DNA from: UBA2357 sp046295975 | GTDB taxonomy: Bacteria; Pseudomonadota; Gammaproteobacteria; Burkholderiales; Rhodocyclaceae | Reading direction: 5' to 3' | Assembly (NCBI GenBank): GCA_046295975.1 | Contig: JBKBMG010000003.1 | Location: 62,001-126,000, forward strand | DNA: 64,000 bases | Position numbers and translations under genes: made by a program | The notes under the pieces: generated by a model | What the model saw: only the letters and a program-made list of their open reading frames with translations | Told to the model about the DNA's origin: nothing | The model's database searches: none | Part shown: piece after piece, positions 48,577 through 57,410 of the stretch | How the letters are laid out: each line of letters starts with the position of its first letter | How positions within the stretch are numbered: position 1 is the stretch's first letter

Positions 48577-49186
48577 TTCGAACTCCGCTAATGAAGGCAG
48601 CGATTCTGCCGGCGTCCTTGATTCCCTTGGCCTGCTCGACACCGCTCGAGACGTCCACCGCCCACGGCCGCAGGTTGCGCACCGCCTCACCGACATTGTC
48701 CGGGTCCAAGCCACCGGAGAGGATCAGGCGTGTGTCCAGCCCGCTGGGAATCAGCGACCAGTCGAAGACTTTGCCGCCCCCGCCATAGCCCTCGACGAAG
48801 GCGTCGAGCAGGATGCCGGAAGCGGAAGGGTAGGAAGACACGAATTCTACCAGATCGAGTCCGGGCCGCACCCGCGCCGCCTTGACCCATGGCAACCCAT
48901 GGCCCGCACAGTCCTGCTCGCGCTCGTCGCCGTGAAACTGCAGCAACTGCAGCGGCACCCTGTCCAGCACGCGCGCCACCTCGCTTCGGGCAGGATTCAC
49001 GAACAATCCGACCAGCGTCACGAATGGCGGTACCAGACGGGCCAACTCTTCGGCGCGCTCGAGGGCGACGTTGCGCGGACTGGGCGGATAGAACACCAGG
49101 CCGATCGCGTCGGCACCGGCGTCAACCGCCGCGCAGACGTCTTCCGGCCGGGTCAGACCACAAATCTTGATACGCGTACGAGGCAT
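48563..49186 (-). CDS. trpF: phosphoribosylanthranilate isomerase
   Basis: 207-aa TIM-barrel enzyme of tryptophan synthesis. General-base Cys in IKICGLTRPEDV (C9), general-acid Asp in LLDAFVEGYGG, and phosphate-binding LSGGLDPDN and VDVSSGVE. ATG 49186; 14 nt after truA. The trpE/G/D/C genes are not in this window. Confidence 0.97.
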   Translation of the reverse strand: MPRTRIKICGLTRPEDVCAAVDAGADAIGLVFYPPSPRNVALERAEELARLVPPFVTLVGLFVNPARSEVARVLDRVPLQLLQFHGDEREQDCAGHGLPWVKAARVRPGLDLVEFVSSYPSASGILLDAFVEGYGGGGKVFDWSLIPSGLDTRLILSGGLDPDNVGEAVRNLRPWAVDVSSGVEQAKGIKDAGRIAAFISGVRNADG

Positions 49187-49200
49187 GCGAACGAAGCGGC

Positions 49201-49995
49201 TCAGACCGAGAACAGATGGGGAAGCGCGATGATACGCCCATCCCCCGGCAACGGCCATCCGCCGGGGTAGTCGACCCCGCACAAGTACAGGCCGTCCGGC
49301 GAGAAGGTGGGCGCAGCACAGCGCCGGTCCCGGTTCGCGAGCGCATCTGCCAACCATTCCGGCGGATAGCGCCCCTTGCCCACGTACAACAAGGCCCCAA
49401 CCAGGTTGCGCACCATGTGGTGGAGAAAGGCACTGGCGTGAAAGTCGAAGGCGAAGACCCGCCCCTCGCGATTCACCTGCACCGAATGCATCACCTTGAC
49501 GGGCGAACGCGCCTGACAGCCTGCCGCACGAAAGGCCGAAAAGTCGTGCCTGCCCACGAGAGCCGCAGCGGCCGTCTGCATGGCCTCGAGGTCTAGGGGC
49601 GGATGGAACCACCCCATCCGCCCGCCGAGCAACGCCGGCCGCACCGGATCGTTGTACAGCAGATAGCGATAGCGCCGCCCGCAGGCGCTGAACCGGGCGT
49701 GAAACCCATCGTCGACAGTAACAGCCCAGCGCACCACCACCGCAGCGGGCAGATACGAATTGACGCCTCTTACCCAACTGGACAACTCACGCGACGCGGA
49801 GGTGTCGAAATGCGCCACCTGGGCACTGGCATGCACACCCGCGTCAGTGCGTCCCGCACAGTGCAGCCGCACCGCATGGCCAGCGATTCTTCCGATCGCC
49901 TGCTCCAGTACATCCTGCACTGTCCGTCCATGCGCCTGGCTCTGCCATCCCTCGAAGGCATCCCCCGCATACTCGACACCAATCGCAACCCTCAC
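49201..49995 (-). CDS. truA: tRNA pseudouridine(38-40) synthase
   Basis: Modifies U38-40 in tRNA anticodon arms; 264 aa. Catalytic Asp in CAGRTDAGVHA; YRYLLYN and FHASAFLHHMVRNLVGALL are typical. GTG 49995 is chosen because it overlaps the upstream stop as GTGA, has GGGGTGG before it and yields the usual MRVAIGVEY start. GTG at 50001 or 50004 is possible. Confidence 0.95.
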   Translation of the reverse strand: MRVAIGVEYAGDAFEGWQSQAHGRTVQDVLEQAIGRIAGHAVRLHCAGRTDAGVHASAQVAHFDTSASRELSSWVRGVNSYLPAAVVVRWAVTVDDGFHARFSACGRRYRYLLYNDPVRPALLGGRMGWFHPPLDLEAMQTAAAALVGRHDFSAFRAAGCQARSPVKVMHSVQVNREGRVFAFDFHASAFLHHMVRNLVGALLYVGKGRYPPEWLADALANRDRRCAAPTFSPDGLYLCGVDYPGGWPLPGDGRIIALPHLFSV

Positions 49996-50594
49996 TGCCA
50001 CCACCCCATTCCTGCCAGTCCAGCCACGCCCAATACCAGTCCCAGCGCCACCGCGTCCCGCACGCGCAAACGCTCGTGCAGGATCACCACCGCTGCGGGA
50101 TGCTCGTCGTCCCGATCCTGAAGCCAGTCGCGCCAGTTGCGCGGAGCCGCTGCCTCGACATAGCCGAGCACCAGCATCGCCCGGACCGCCACACGATCAC
50201 GTTGCAATCCGAACACGGAAAACGGGCGCAACAGCGAGTGCACCCCGCCCACCAGGCGCGGCGGGGGAAGTTGTTGCAACAACAGGGCCACCAGGAACAC
50301 GGCGGCAACGAGTCGGCCGGCGTGCTCGAATGCAAGCAATAGGCCCTCGCGCGACGGCCCGAACGGCGCAAGCTCAGGCAACACCGCCTCGCCCGGCGTA
50401 AATCCGGCGAACATCACGAGGATCGCGAGCAGCAGAATGCGCACGCGCCTCAGCAAGCGTCGCATGCGCTCATGCGCGCGCAGCCGCGCCGCAACACCGA
50501 TTGCGAGCACCGCACCGAACAGCAGCACCCCGTCGAGCATCTGCAGGCTCGCGACGACGATCAACCAGATCAGAATCAGTACCGCAGCGTGCAT
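49992..50594 (-). CDS. CbiQ/EcfT-like membrane protein
   Basis: 200-aa integral membrane protein. It has several hydrophobic segments (about 5-35, 45-65, 85-105, 170-195) and an amphipathic cytoplasmic part (RPFSVFGLQRDRVAVRAML) resembling CbiQ/EcfT energy-coupling proteins, although the Ala-Arg-Gly coupling motifs are not evident. No ECF ATPase or substrate-binding component is adjacent. ATG 50594 is used. It heads the truA-trpF run and overlaps truA by 4 nt. Function not assigned. Confidence 0.65.
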   Translation of the reverse strand: MHAAVLILIWLIVVASLQMLDGVLLFGAVLAIGVAARLRAHERMRRLLRRVRILLLAILVMFAGFTPGEAVLPELAPFGPSREGLLLAFEHAGRLVAAVFLVALLLQQLPPPRLVGGVHSLLRPFSVFGLQRDRVAVRAMLVLGYVEAAAPRNWRDWLQDRDDEHPAAVVILHERLRVRDAVALGLVLGVAGLAGMGWWQ

Positions 50595-50753
50595 GGCACC
50601 CCATGAGAGCTTAGCGGGGCGACTTGATGGCCCCGGCGAAGGACGGGAGCGTAAAGGGCACGCCGCACCGGATGCAAGACTTAACGTAGAAACCGGCGCG
50701 TCAGAGCACAACATGAAACGACGCGATGCCAGGTCGACAGCCAATAACGACCA

Positions 50754-50810
50754 CCTTGAACGATTACGCGCTGCATGGGGTTTCCCCATGCAGCGCGTAA
50801 TCGTTCAAGG
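50754..50810. repeat. 27-bp perfect palindrome with 3-nt loop
   Basis: Arms 50754-50780 and 50784-50810 are exact complements (the arm includes GATTACGCGCTGCATGGGG) around a TTT loop, between fimV and the CbiQ-like gene. There is no T-tract, so this is not a typical terminator. The perfection of the arms over 57 nt is unusual. Confidence 0.8.
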
Positions 50811-50848
50811 CAAGGCTTCGAGGTCTGCGCTTCGCGAAGCACAGCCCC

Positions 50849-50874
50849 CTGCCCGGGGGTCTCCCACCGGGCAG
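50849..50874 (-). terminator. hairpin just after fimV
   Basis: CTGCCCGG (50849-50856) and CCGGGCAG (50867-50874) form an 8-bp stem with a 10-nt loop, starting 7 nt after the fimV stop. No T-tract. A second perfect palindrome GCTTCGCGAAGC is at 50829-50840. Confidence 0.4.
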
Positions 50875-50881
50875 GTCGAGA

Positions 50882-53800
50882 TCACAGCTGGGAAAGCATC
50901 GCCTTTGCCCTTGCCACCTGCTCGGGCGCACCCTCGCGAATCACCTCTTCGATCAACTCCCGAGCACCTTCCTTGTCGCCCATCTCTTCGTAGGCGCGCG
51001 CCAGATCAAGCTTGGTGTCGGCTTCCTGCCCGGCATCCGGACCGGCATCCGCTGCAGGCGGTTCGGTCTCTGGCAGATCCAGTGTGGCTGCGGGTGCCTC
51101 GCCGGGCTCCGGAAGTTCGAGATCGAGGTCGATGTTCGACAGATCCAGGGCCGGCACCTCCTCGGCAGCAGGCTTGGCGGAATCGAGGTCGAAATCGAAA
51201 TCGAGCAGACTGTTGTCAAAACCGGTCTTCTCGAGATCCATCTCCGCATCGCCGTCATCGTCCCGCAGCATGTCGCCCTGGATGATGGTGGCACTCATGC
51301 TTGCGTCGCTGCTATGGGTCACGACGCCGCCCTCGCCCGCACTGGCCGAGTCGATCTGCGGCGCCGGCTGGTCGGGCAGCACCAGATCCGGAGCCTGCGC
51401 TTCGGCCATTTCGAGGTCGAGCTCAGACCCCACCACCGTCCGCTCCATGCTGCTGTCGCGAGCCGGCGCCGTATCGGCACCGACGTCCAGGTCGAAGGTG
51501 AGTCCGGCACTGGCTTCGAACGCCTTGTCCTTGGGGGTCTCGGCAGACGCGGCATCGCCACCGTCCAGATCGAAGTCGAGCACCGACAGATCGCCCGGCA
51601 GACCGGGCTCCTCCTGGGCCGGCGGCGTCGCAGCACTTTCCAGAGCAGCATCCAGATCGGCCGCCGAACCCGACTCGACCGCATCAGCCAACTGGCGCAT
51701 GTCACCCGGAACCGTCCAGGTTGCCTTCATTTGCGAGGCACTGGGCTCGACCGGCACGGAGGCGGTGAAATCGAGGTCGGAAAGCGACACTTCGCCGGAC
51801 TTGTCCTGCTCGGATTCCCGGAATGCCTGTTGTCCCTGTGCCAGCGCCGACAGGCCCGCCGCTCCGGCTGCGGCGGCCACCGCAGCGGCCGGGGTCGGCT
51901 CGCGACTGGTCTCGGTCGCAGGCGGCTCTTCCACGCGAACGCGGGCCTTCTCGGCATACAAGGGATTGTCGGGGTCGATCTTGCGACCCATCTCCGCCGC
52001 CTTCTTCCAGTCGCTGCCTTCGCCGCCGGTGCGCGAATAGAAGTCAGTCGCCACCGCTTCGAACTGTTTCACGCTCGGGCGCTGTGCGTACACTTCGAGC
52101 AGCTTCAGGTAGATCGCCGGACGGCTGGAATCCGCCTTGAGTGCATCGAGCAGGATTTCTTCAGCCTGCGCATCGCGCCCGTAAGCCATATAGACGTCCG
52201 CCTCGGCCACGGGGTCCACCCCTTCGTCGGCATCGATGGCGGACAGTCCCGACTGACTGAAATCGGTGTGCAGAACACTACTGCTACCGGTGTCAACCGC
52301 CTGCCCCCCCTTTACGCCAAACACCGAGTGAGCGCCGGACTGATCTTCGCTCAGCATCGACAGCGAAGCGTCGTCCAACTCCTTGTCCTTGCGACTACGA
52401 CGCACGCGGTAGCCGCCATAGCCGATCAGCAGCGCGGCGATACCACCCGCTCCCGCCAGCAGCATGGGATCACCCAGCAAGGTATCAAGCAGCCCGGGCT
52501 CCGGGGCAGGAGGCTGCGGCGCCGGGCGTGCAGCTGGCGCCTGGGCCGGGGGGGGCGTCTGAACCTGGGCTTGAGGAGCCGGTGCAGGTGTCGGAGCCGG
52601 CGGCTGAGGCGCTGGCGCGACCTGCTGCGCAACCGGAGGGGGCTCGACCGGTGCTTCCACCGCCGGTGCGGGGCGCTCTTCCATCGCCTCCTCGGCTTCC
52701 GCGGGCGCTGGCGAGGATTCTTCGGTCACTGCATCTGCCGGCGCAGCCGGCTCGGTTGCCGCAGAGGTCTCGGCAGCGGGGCCCTCGGCAGCGAGTTCCT
52801 GCTGCGCCGGCGCGGCTGCAGACGGCGCACCGGCCAATTGCTGCTGCAACTCGGCAAGATTCTGATTGCGCACTTCGACCAGACGCTGCAGGTCACGGAT
52901 CACGCTTTCGAGTTCGGCGAGGCGGGAATTGGCTTCTTCCAGCGCCTTCTCGCGACTGATCAACTCCTCCTCCAGCGCCTGCAGTCGGGCTGCACGCTCA
53001 CCATCCGCGGCGGAAGGACCTTCAGACGTCGAACCCGAAACCTCCACCCGATCGGCTGGCCTGGCGGCTGCGGGCTCCTCCACGCGAGACACGATGGCGC
53101 CACCGCTTTCACGCGCAGCAGCTTGGTCCTGAGCGGGCGCACGGCTTGCTACGGCTGCAGCCACGCGACTCCGATAGGCCTCGAAATCGGCCGCTTGGGC
53201 AACGACTTCGCGCCGGGCCGCGGCGGTGTCGACCGACTGTACCGTGCGGGCATCGGGAATATTGAGGATCGCGCCGGCGCGCAAGCGATTGATGTTGCCG
53301 CCGTCGAACGCAGCCGGATTCTCGCGCAGCAGCGCAATCAACATTTGATCGAGATTGGTGTCGGCTGGCTGGAAGCGATTGGCGATGGCACGCAGCGTAT
53401 CGCCCCGAGCCACCCGGTATTCGGCCGGGGCGGCCGGACGGGTGGCCGCCACCGGCGCGGGGCGCGGGCTCACTGGCGTGGCAGTGGGTGCGGGCGCGGC
53501 GGGCGGGGTGGTACCCGCGGCGACCTGGGCCGGCGCCATATCCACCGGATCCAGCAGGAAGGTGAATTCGCGCAATGCACGACCCGCAGACCAATTGAGT
53601 TCCACCACCAGATCGAGGAAGGGCTCATCCACCGGCCGAGTGGTCGACACCCGCACCACTGAGCGCCCCCCTCGGGTATCGATGGAGAGCTGCACATCGG
53701 TCATGACCGGGGAGTAGGTGACGTTCGCCCGCTGGAACGCCTCCACACCGGCCACCCTTGCCGTCAGACTCTGAAGCTCCTGAGGGGTGGCGGTGAGTTC

Positions 53801-53929
53801 GATTTCAGCGCGCAGGGGCTGTCCGAGCCCGCTGAATACATTGATCGCGCCAAGGCCGGCTGCGCCGGCTCCCAGCGGAAACGAGGCGATCGCGGTGGCA
53901 ATGATGGAAGCCTTGATTGTCTTTTTCAT
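50882..53929 (-). CDS. fimV: FimV-family LysM/peptidoglycan-binding motility protein
   Basis: 1015-aa protein of the FimV/HubP polar-organising class, needed for type IV pilus-related twitching in studied species. Signal peptide (1-23, MKKTIKASIIATAIASFPLG...). Conserved FimV N-terminal domain (GLGAINVFSGLGQPLRAEIEL). LysM motif at about 173-222 (YRVARGDTLRAIANRFQP). Ala/Pro/Glu-rich region with a short coiled coil. One membrane helix near 485-505 (LLAGAGGIAALLIGYGG). Acidic cytoplasmic region and FimV C-terminal TPR-like box (LDLARAYEEMGDKEGARELIEEVI). Confidence 0.95.
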   Translation of the reverse strand: MKKTIKASIIATAIASFPLGAGAAGLGAINVFSGLGQPLRAEIELTATPQELQSLTARVAGVEAFQRANVTYSPVMTDVQLSIDTRGGRSVVRVSTTRPVDEPFLDLVVELNWSAGRALREFTFLLDPVDMAPAQVAAGTTPPAAPAPTATPVSPRPAPVAATRPAAPAEYRVARGDTLRAIANRFQPADTNLDQMLIALLRENPAAFDGGNINRLRAGAILNIPDARTVQSVDTAAARREVVAQAADFEAYRSRVAAAVASRAPAQDQAAARESGGAIVSRVEEPAAARPADRVEVSGSTSEGPSAADGERAARLQALEEELISREKALEEANSRLAELESVIRDLQRLVEVRNQNLAELQQQLAGAPSAAAPAQQELAAEGPAAETSAATEPAAPADAVTEESSPAPAEAEEAMEERPAPAVEAPVEPPPVAQQVAPAPQPPAPTPAPAPQAQVQTPPPAQAPAARPAPQPPAPEPGLLDTLLGDPMLLAGAGGIAALLIGYGGYRVRRSRKDKELDDASLSMLSEDQSGAHSVFGVKGGQAVDTGSSSVLHTDFSQSGLSAIDADEGVDPVAEADVYMAYGRDAQAEEILLDALKADSSRPAIYLKLLEVYAQRPSVKQFEAVATDFYSRTGGEGSDWKKAAEMGRKIDPDNPLYAEKARVRVEEPPATETSREPTPAAAVAAAAGAAGLSALAQGQQAFRESEQDKSGEVSLSDLDFTASVPVEPSASQMKATWTVPGDMRQLADAVESGSAADLDAALESAATPPAQEEPGLPGDLSVLDFDLDGGDAASAETPKDKAFEASAGLTFDLDVGADTAPARDSSMERTVVGSELDLEMAEAQAPDLVLPDQPAPQIDSASAGEGGVVTHSSDASMSATIIQGDMLRDDDGDAEMDLEKTGFDNSLLDFDFDLDSAKPAAEEVPALDLSNIDLDLELPEPGEAPAATLDLPETEPPAADAGPDAGQEADTKLDLARAYEEMGDKEGARELIEEVIREGAPEQVARAKAMLSQL

Positions 53930-54250
53930 AGCGGTCTTGAGTGATATCGCCTAACCCTCTGGGCACCCGGCTGCGTGGAACAAGGCATCACGACGGCTGC
54001 ACCGCCGGCATGATTTAGTAACAATCTAGCATTTTCTTGAGCTTCGTGCAGCAATTCTTTATTTCATAAGGAATAACACGTTGCAGATTTGCATCGATGC
54101 TATCACTTTGACAATACGTGATCGCATTTTCTACGCACCAGACGAAAACGCCGAAGCGCCCGGATCAGGCCTTCGGCGTTCCAATTAGCATGGATAAAAT
54201 CCATATGAATCGGGGCCTTGCAAACATGCCCCGAAGGTAACCAGAGGCGC
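53930..54250 (-). other. 321-bp spacer upstream of fimV
   Basis: No gene. AT-rich centre (about 54020-54140). On the minus strand an extended -10-like TGCTAGATT lies near 54020-54030, about 95 nt before fimV, without a good -35. The asd terminator hairpin is at its right end. Transcription of fimV likely starts here. Confidence 0.45.
54144..54180 (-). terminator. intrinsic terminator of asd
   Basis: On the minus strand AACGCCGAAG (54180-54171) pairs with CTTCGGCGTT (54156-54147), followed by TTTC. It lies about 70 nt after the asd stop, ahead of fimV on the same strand. Confidence 0.65.
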
Positions 54251-55384
54251 TCAGCGATCGAGCAGGATGCGCAACATGCGGCGCAGCGGCTCGGCCGCCC
54301 CCCACAGCAGTTGGTCGCCCACGGTGAAGGCACCGAGGTACTCCGATCCCATCGCCAGCTTGTGCAGACGACCGACCGGAACGGACAAGGTGCCGGTCAC
54401 TGCCGCCGGGCTGAGGTCGCGCTCGGTGAGTTCGCGTTCGTTCGGCACCACCTTCACCCAATCGTTGGCAGTGGCGATGATCTCGGACACTTCGTCGAGC
54501 GGCACATCCTTCCTGAGCTTGATGGTCAGCCCCTGGGAGTGACAGCGCATCGCGCCAATGCGTACGCACAGCCCGTCGATCGGAATGCTGCCCGGACTAC
54601 GGAAAGCCGGCTTGCCGAGGATCTTGTTGCACTCGGCGCCGCCCTTCCATTCTTCCTTCGACTGGCCGTGCTCCACCGGCACGTCTATCCACGGGATCAG
54701 GCTGCCGGCCAGCGGCGTGTTGCGGAAATTCTTCTTGGGGAAGGTGTCGGAGCGAATGGTGTCGGCCACCTTGCGGTCGATATCGAGGATGGCCGAGGCC
54801 GGATCTGCCAGCAAATCGGCCACCGAACCATGGATGGCACCCATCTGCGCAATCAGCTCGCGCATGTTCTGCGCGCCGGCGCCAGAGGCGGCCTGGTAGG
54901 TCATGGCCGAAATCCACTCCACCAGATCGTGCTTGAACAGGCCGCCCAGCCCCATCAACATCAGCGATACGGTGCAGTTGCCACCGATCCAGTTGCGCCC
55001 GCCCTTGACGAGCGCGTCCTTGATGACGTGCAGGTTCACCGGATCGAGGACGATCACCGCGTCGTCGGCCATGCGCAGCGCGGACGCCGCGTCGATCCAG
55101 TGTCCGTCCCAGCCCGCCGCGCGCAGTTTGGGATACACCGCCTTGGTGTAGTCGCCTCCCTGACAGGTAATGACAATGTCGCAGGTCTTGAGCGCCACAA
55201 TGTCGGTTGCATCCTGAAGCGGCAATGAAGCCTGCTTGCCGCCGAATTCCGGCGCAGCTCCGCCGGCATTCGAGGTGGAGAAATACACCGGCTCGATGTG
55301 GGCGAAATCGCCCTCCTCGACCATGCGCTGCATCAGCACGGAACCGACCATGCCTCGCCAACCGACCAGACCAACCTTGTTCAT
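54251..55384 (-). CDS. asd: aspartate-semialdehyde dehydrogenase
   Basis: NADPH-dependent reduction of aspartyl phosphate for Lys/Met/Thr synthesis; 377 aa, the E. coli-type length. Active-site Cys C137 in GGNCTVSLML, N-terminal VGLVGWRGMVGSVLMQRM, and the substrate His/Arg region near IRIGAMRCHSQ. ATG 55384 fits the conserved MNKVGLVGWRG start. 33 nt after leuB on the same strand. Confidence 0.97.
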   Translation of the reverse strand: MNKVGLVGWRGMVGSVLMQRMVEEGDFAHIEPVYFSTSNAGGAAPEFGGKQASLPLQDATDIVALKTCDIVITCQGGDYTKAVYPKLRAAGWDGHWIDAASALRMADDAVIVLDPVNLHVIKDALVKGGRNWIGGNCTVSLMLMGLGGLFKHDLVEWISAMTYQAASGAGAQNMRELIAQMGAIHGSVADLLADPASAILDIDRKVADTIRSDTFPKKNFRNTPLAGSLIPWIDVPVEHGQSKEEWKGGAECNKILGKPAFRSPGSIPIDGLCVRIGAMRCHSQGLTIKLRKDVPLDEVSEIIATANDWVKVVPNERELTERDLSPAAVTGTLSVPVGRLHKLAMGSEYLGAFTVGDQLLWGAAEPLRRMLRILLDR

Positions 55385-55417
55385 CGCTCTTCCTTCACAG
55401 ACCTGACACAAAAATAC

Positions 55418-56482
55418 TCACAGCGCCGCCAGCACGGCATCGCCCATTTCCCGGGTGCCAACCCGGGTGGTACCCGGCTCGTGGATGTCACCGGTGCGGT
55501 AGCCCTGAGCCAGCACCTTCTTGACCGCAGCTTCCACCCGTTGCGCCGCTTCTTCGAGGGCGAAGGTGTAGCGCACCATCATTGCGGCGGACAGGATGGT
55601 GGCGAGCGGGTTGGCCACCCCCTTGCCGGCGATGTCCGGCGCCGAACCGTGCGACGGTTCGTACAAACCCTTGTTGTTCTGGTCCAGCGAGGCCGACGGC
55701 AACATGCCGATCGAACCGGTGAGCATGGACGCCTCGTCCGACAGGATATCCCCGAACATGTTGCCGGTGACCATCACGTCGAACTGCTTGGGTGCACGCA
55801 CCAGTTGCATCGCGGCATTGTCGACCAGCATGTGGGACAGCTCGACATCCGGATACTCGACCGCGAGTTCGGTCATGACGTCGCGCCACAACTGAGTGGT
55901 CTCGAGCACATTCATCTTGTCCACCGAGCACAGCCGCTTGTTGCGCTTGCGTGCCGCCTCGAAGGCCACGCGGCCGATGCGGCGGATCTCCGACTCGGTG
56001 TAGTGCATGGTATTGAAGCCATAGCGTTCGCGCCCGCCGTTCACCTCCCGCAGCTCGATGCCGCGTGGCTGACCGAAGTAGATGTCACCGGTGAGCTCGC
56101 GCACGATCAGGATGTCGAGACCTGCGACGATCTCGGGCTTCAGCGAGGACGCATTGGCCAGTTCGGGGTAAAGAATGGCCGGGCGCAAGTTGGCGAACAA
56201 GCCGAGCTCCTTGCGAATCGCCAACAGGCCGCGCTCCGGACGTTGCTCACGCGGCAACGCGTCCCACTTCGGACCGCCAACCGCGCCCAGCAACACCGCG
56301 TCGGCCTCGCGTGCAAGCCGCGAAGTGACCTCCGGATAGGGTTGCCCGGTTGCGTCGACCGCGCAGCCGCCCAGCAGGGCCTCTTCCATCTCGAACTTCA
56401 GGTCCAGCGCGCGCAGGACGCGCACGGCCTCGGCCATGATCTCGGGACCGATACCGTCACCGGGCAGAACGCAAATCTTCAT
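55418..56482 (-). CDS. leuB: 3-isopropylmalate dehydrogenase
   Basis: NAD-dependent oxidative decarboxylation in leucine synthesis; 354 aa. MKICVLPGDGIGPEI start, RELTGDIYFG, and the Mg/NAD region NMFGDILSDEASMLTGS and GLYEPSHGSAPDIAGKG. ATG 56482; 28 nt after leuD. Confidence 0.97.
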   Translation of the reverse strand: MKICVLPGDGIGPEIMAEAVRVLRALDLKFEMEEALLGGCAVDATGQPYPEVTSRLAREADAVLLGAVGGPKWDALPREQRPERGLLAIRKELGLFANLRPAILYPELANASSLKPEIVAGLDILIVRELTGDIYFGQPRGIELREVNGGRERYGFNTMHYTESEIRRIGRVAFEAARKRNKRLCSVDKMNVLETTQLWRDVMTELAVEYPDVELSHMLVDNAAMQLVRAPKQFDVMVTGNMFGDILSDEASMLTGSIGMLPSASLDQNNKGLYEPSHGSAPDIAGKGVANPLATILSAAMMVRYTFALEEAAQRVEAAVKKVLAQGYRTGDIHEPGTTRVGTREMGDAVLAAL

Positions 56483-56510
56483 CCAGGCTCTCCAAAGTGC
56501 CTGACCGCGG

Positions 56511-57149
56511 TCAGGCGAAGTAATATGGGTGTTGGGCGCGGCGCCGTGCCTCGAACTCACGGATCTCGTCCGCGTGGCGCAGCGTCAGGCCGATGTCGTC
56601 CCAGCCATTGAGCAGACACTCCTTGCGGAATGGATCGACGTCGAAGGTGATCGACTCGCCGTCCGGGCGCAAGATCAACTGCGCCTTGAGATCGATGCTC
56701 AGCCGGTAGCCTTCGGCGGCCTCGCACTCCCTGAACAGCCTGTCCACCTGGTCTGCGGGCAGCACGATGGGCAGCACGCCGTTCTTGAAACAGTTGTTGA
56801 AGAAGATGTCGGCAAAGCTCGGACCGATCAGGCAGCGAATACCGAAGTCCTCAAGCGCCCACGGTGCGTGCTCCCGCGAACTGCCGCAACCGAAGTTGTC
56901 ACGCGTGAGCAGCACCTGGGCGCCACGGAAGCGCGGCTGGTTCAACACGAAATCGGGGTTCAGCGGCCGGTTGGCGCAGTCCTGCCCGGGCTCGCCCTGA
57001 TCGAGGTAGCGCCATTCGTCGAACAGATTGGGGCCGAAGCCGCTACGCTTGATCGACTTCAGGAACTGCTTGGGAATGATCGCGTCGGTGTCGACGTTTG
57101 CACGATCGAGCGGCGCGACCAGACCGTCGAGAACAGTGAATGCCTTCAT
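56511..57149 (-). CDS. leuD: 3-isopropylmalate dehydratase small subunit
   Basis: 212-aa small (swivel) subunit of isopropylmalate isomerase. NVDTDAIIPKQFLKSI and GCGSSREHAPWALEDFGI are diagnostic. ATG 57149 overlaps the entericidin stop by 4 nt, which couples it to that tiny upstream gene. Confidence 0.97.
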   Translation of the reverse strand: MKAFTVLDGLVAPLDRANVDTDAIIPKQFLKSIKRSGFGPNLFDEWRYLDQGEPGQDCANRPLNPDFVLNQPRFRGAQVLLTRDNFGCGSSREHAPWALEDFGIRCLIGPSFADIFFNNCFKNGVLPIVLPADQVDRLFRECEAAEGYRLSIDLKAQLILRPDGESITFDVDPFRKECLLNGWDDIGLTLRHADEIREFEARRRAQHPYYFA

Positions 57150-57277
57150 TTCTTGTCTGCCGCCTTCTGGATGGCCTCGCCACCCCGTTCAATGTCCTTG
57201 CCCAATCCCTGGACCGTGTTGCATCCGGAGAGTACCAGCCCGGCTGCCGTCAGCATGGTGAGCAGAATCGTTTTCAT
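57146..57277 (-). CDS. ecn: entericidin-type small lipoprotein
   Basis: 43-aa predicted lipoprotein: MKTILLTMLTAAGLVLSGC with the lipobox LSGC (C19), then NTVQGLGKDIERGGEAIQKAA, the entericidin A/B pattern. E. coli homologues act as a toxin/antidote pair of lipoproteins; here a single copy lies inside the leu cluster. GGAGAC-like purine-rich sequence precedes ATG 57277. It overlaps leuD by 4 nt and follows leuC after 133 nt. Confidence 0.9.
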   Translation of the reverse strand: MKTILLTMLTAAGLVLSGCNTVQGLGKDIERGGEAIQKAADKK

Positions 57278-57410
57278 GTTGGTCTCCTTCTGGTCAGAGG
57301 TTGAAAGATCCACGGCCTGGCGAGCCAGAGCCCGGTGCGCTCCCCCACAACACGCGTGGATGCGAGCGCGGGACGGATTGCGACGAGCATGCCATGCCTT
57401 CCACGGCCCT

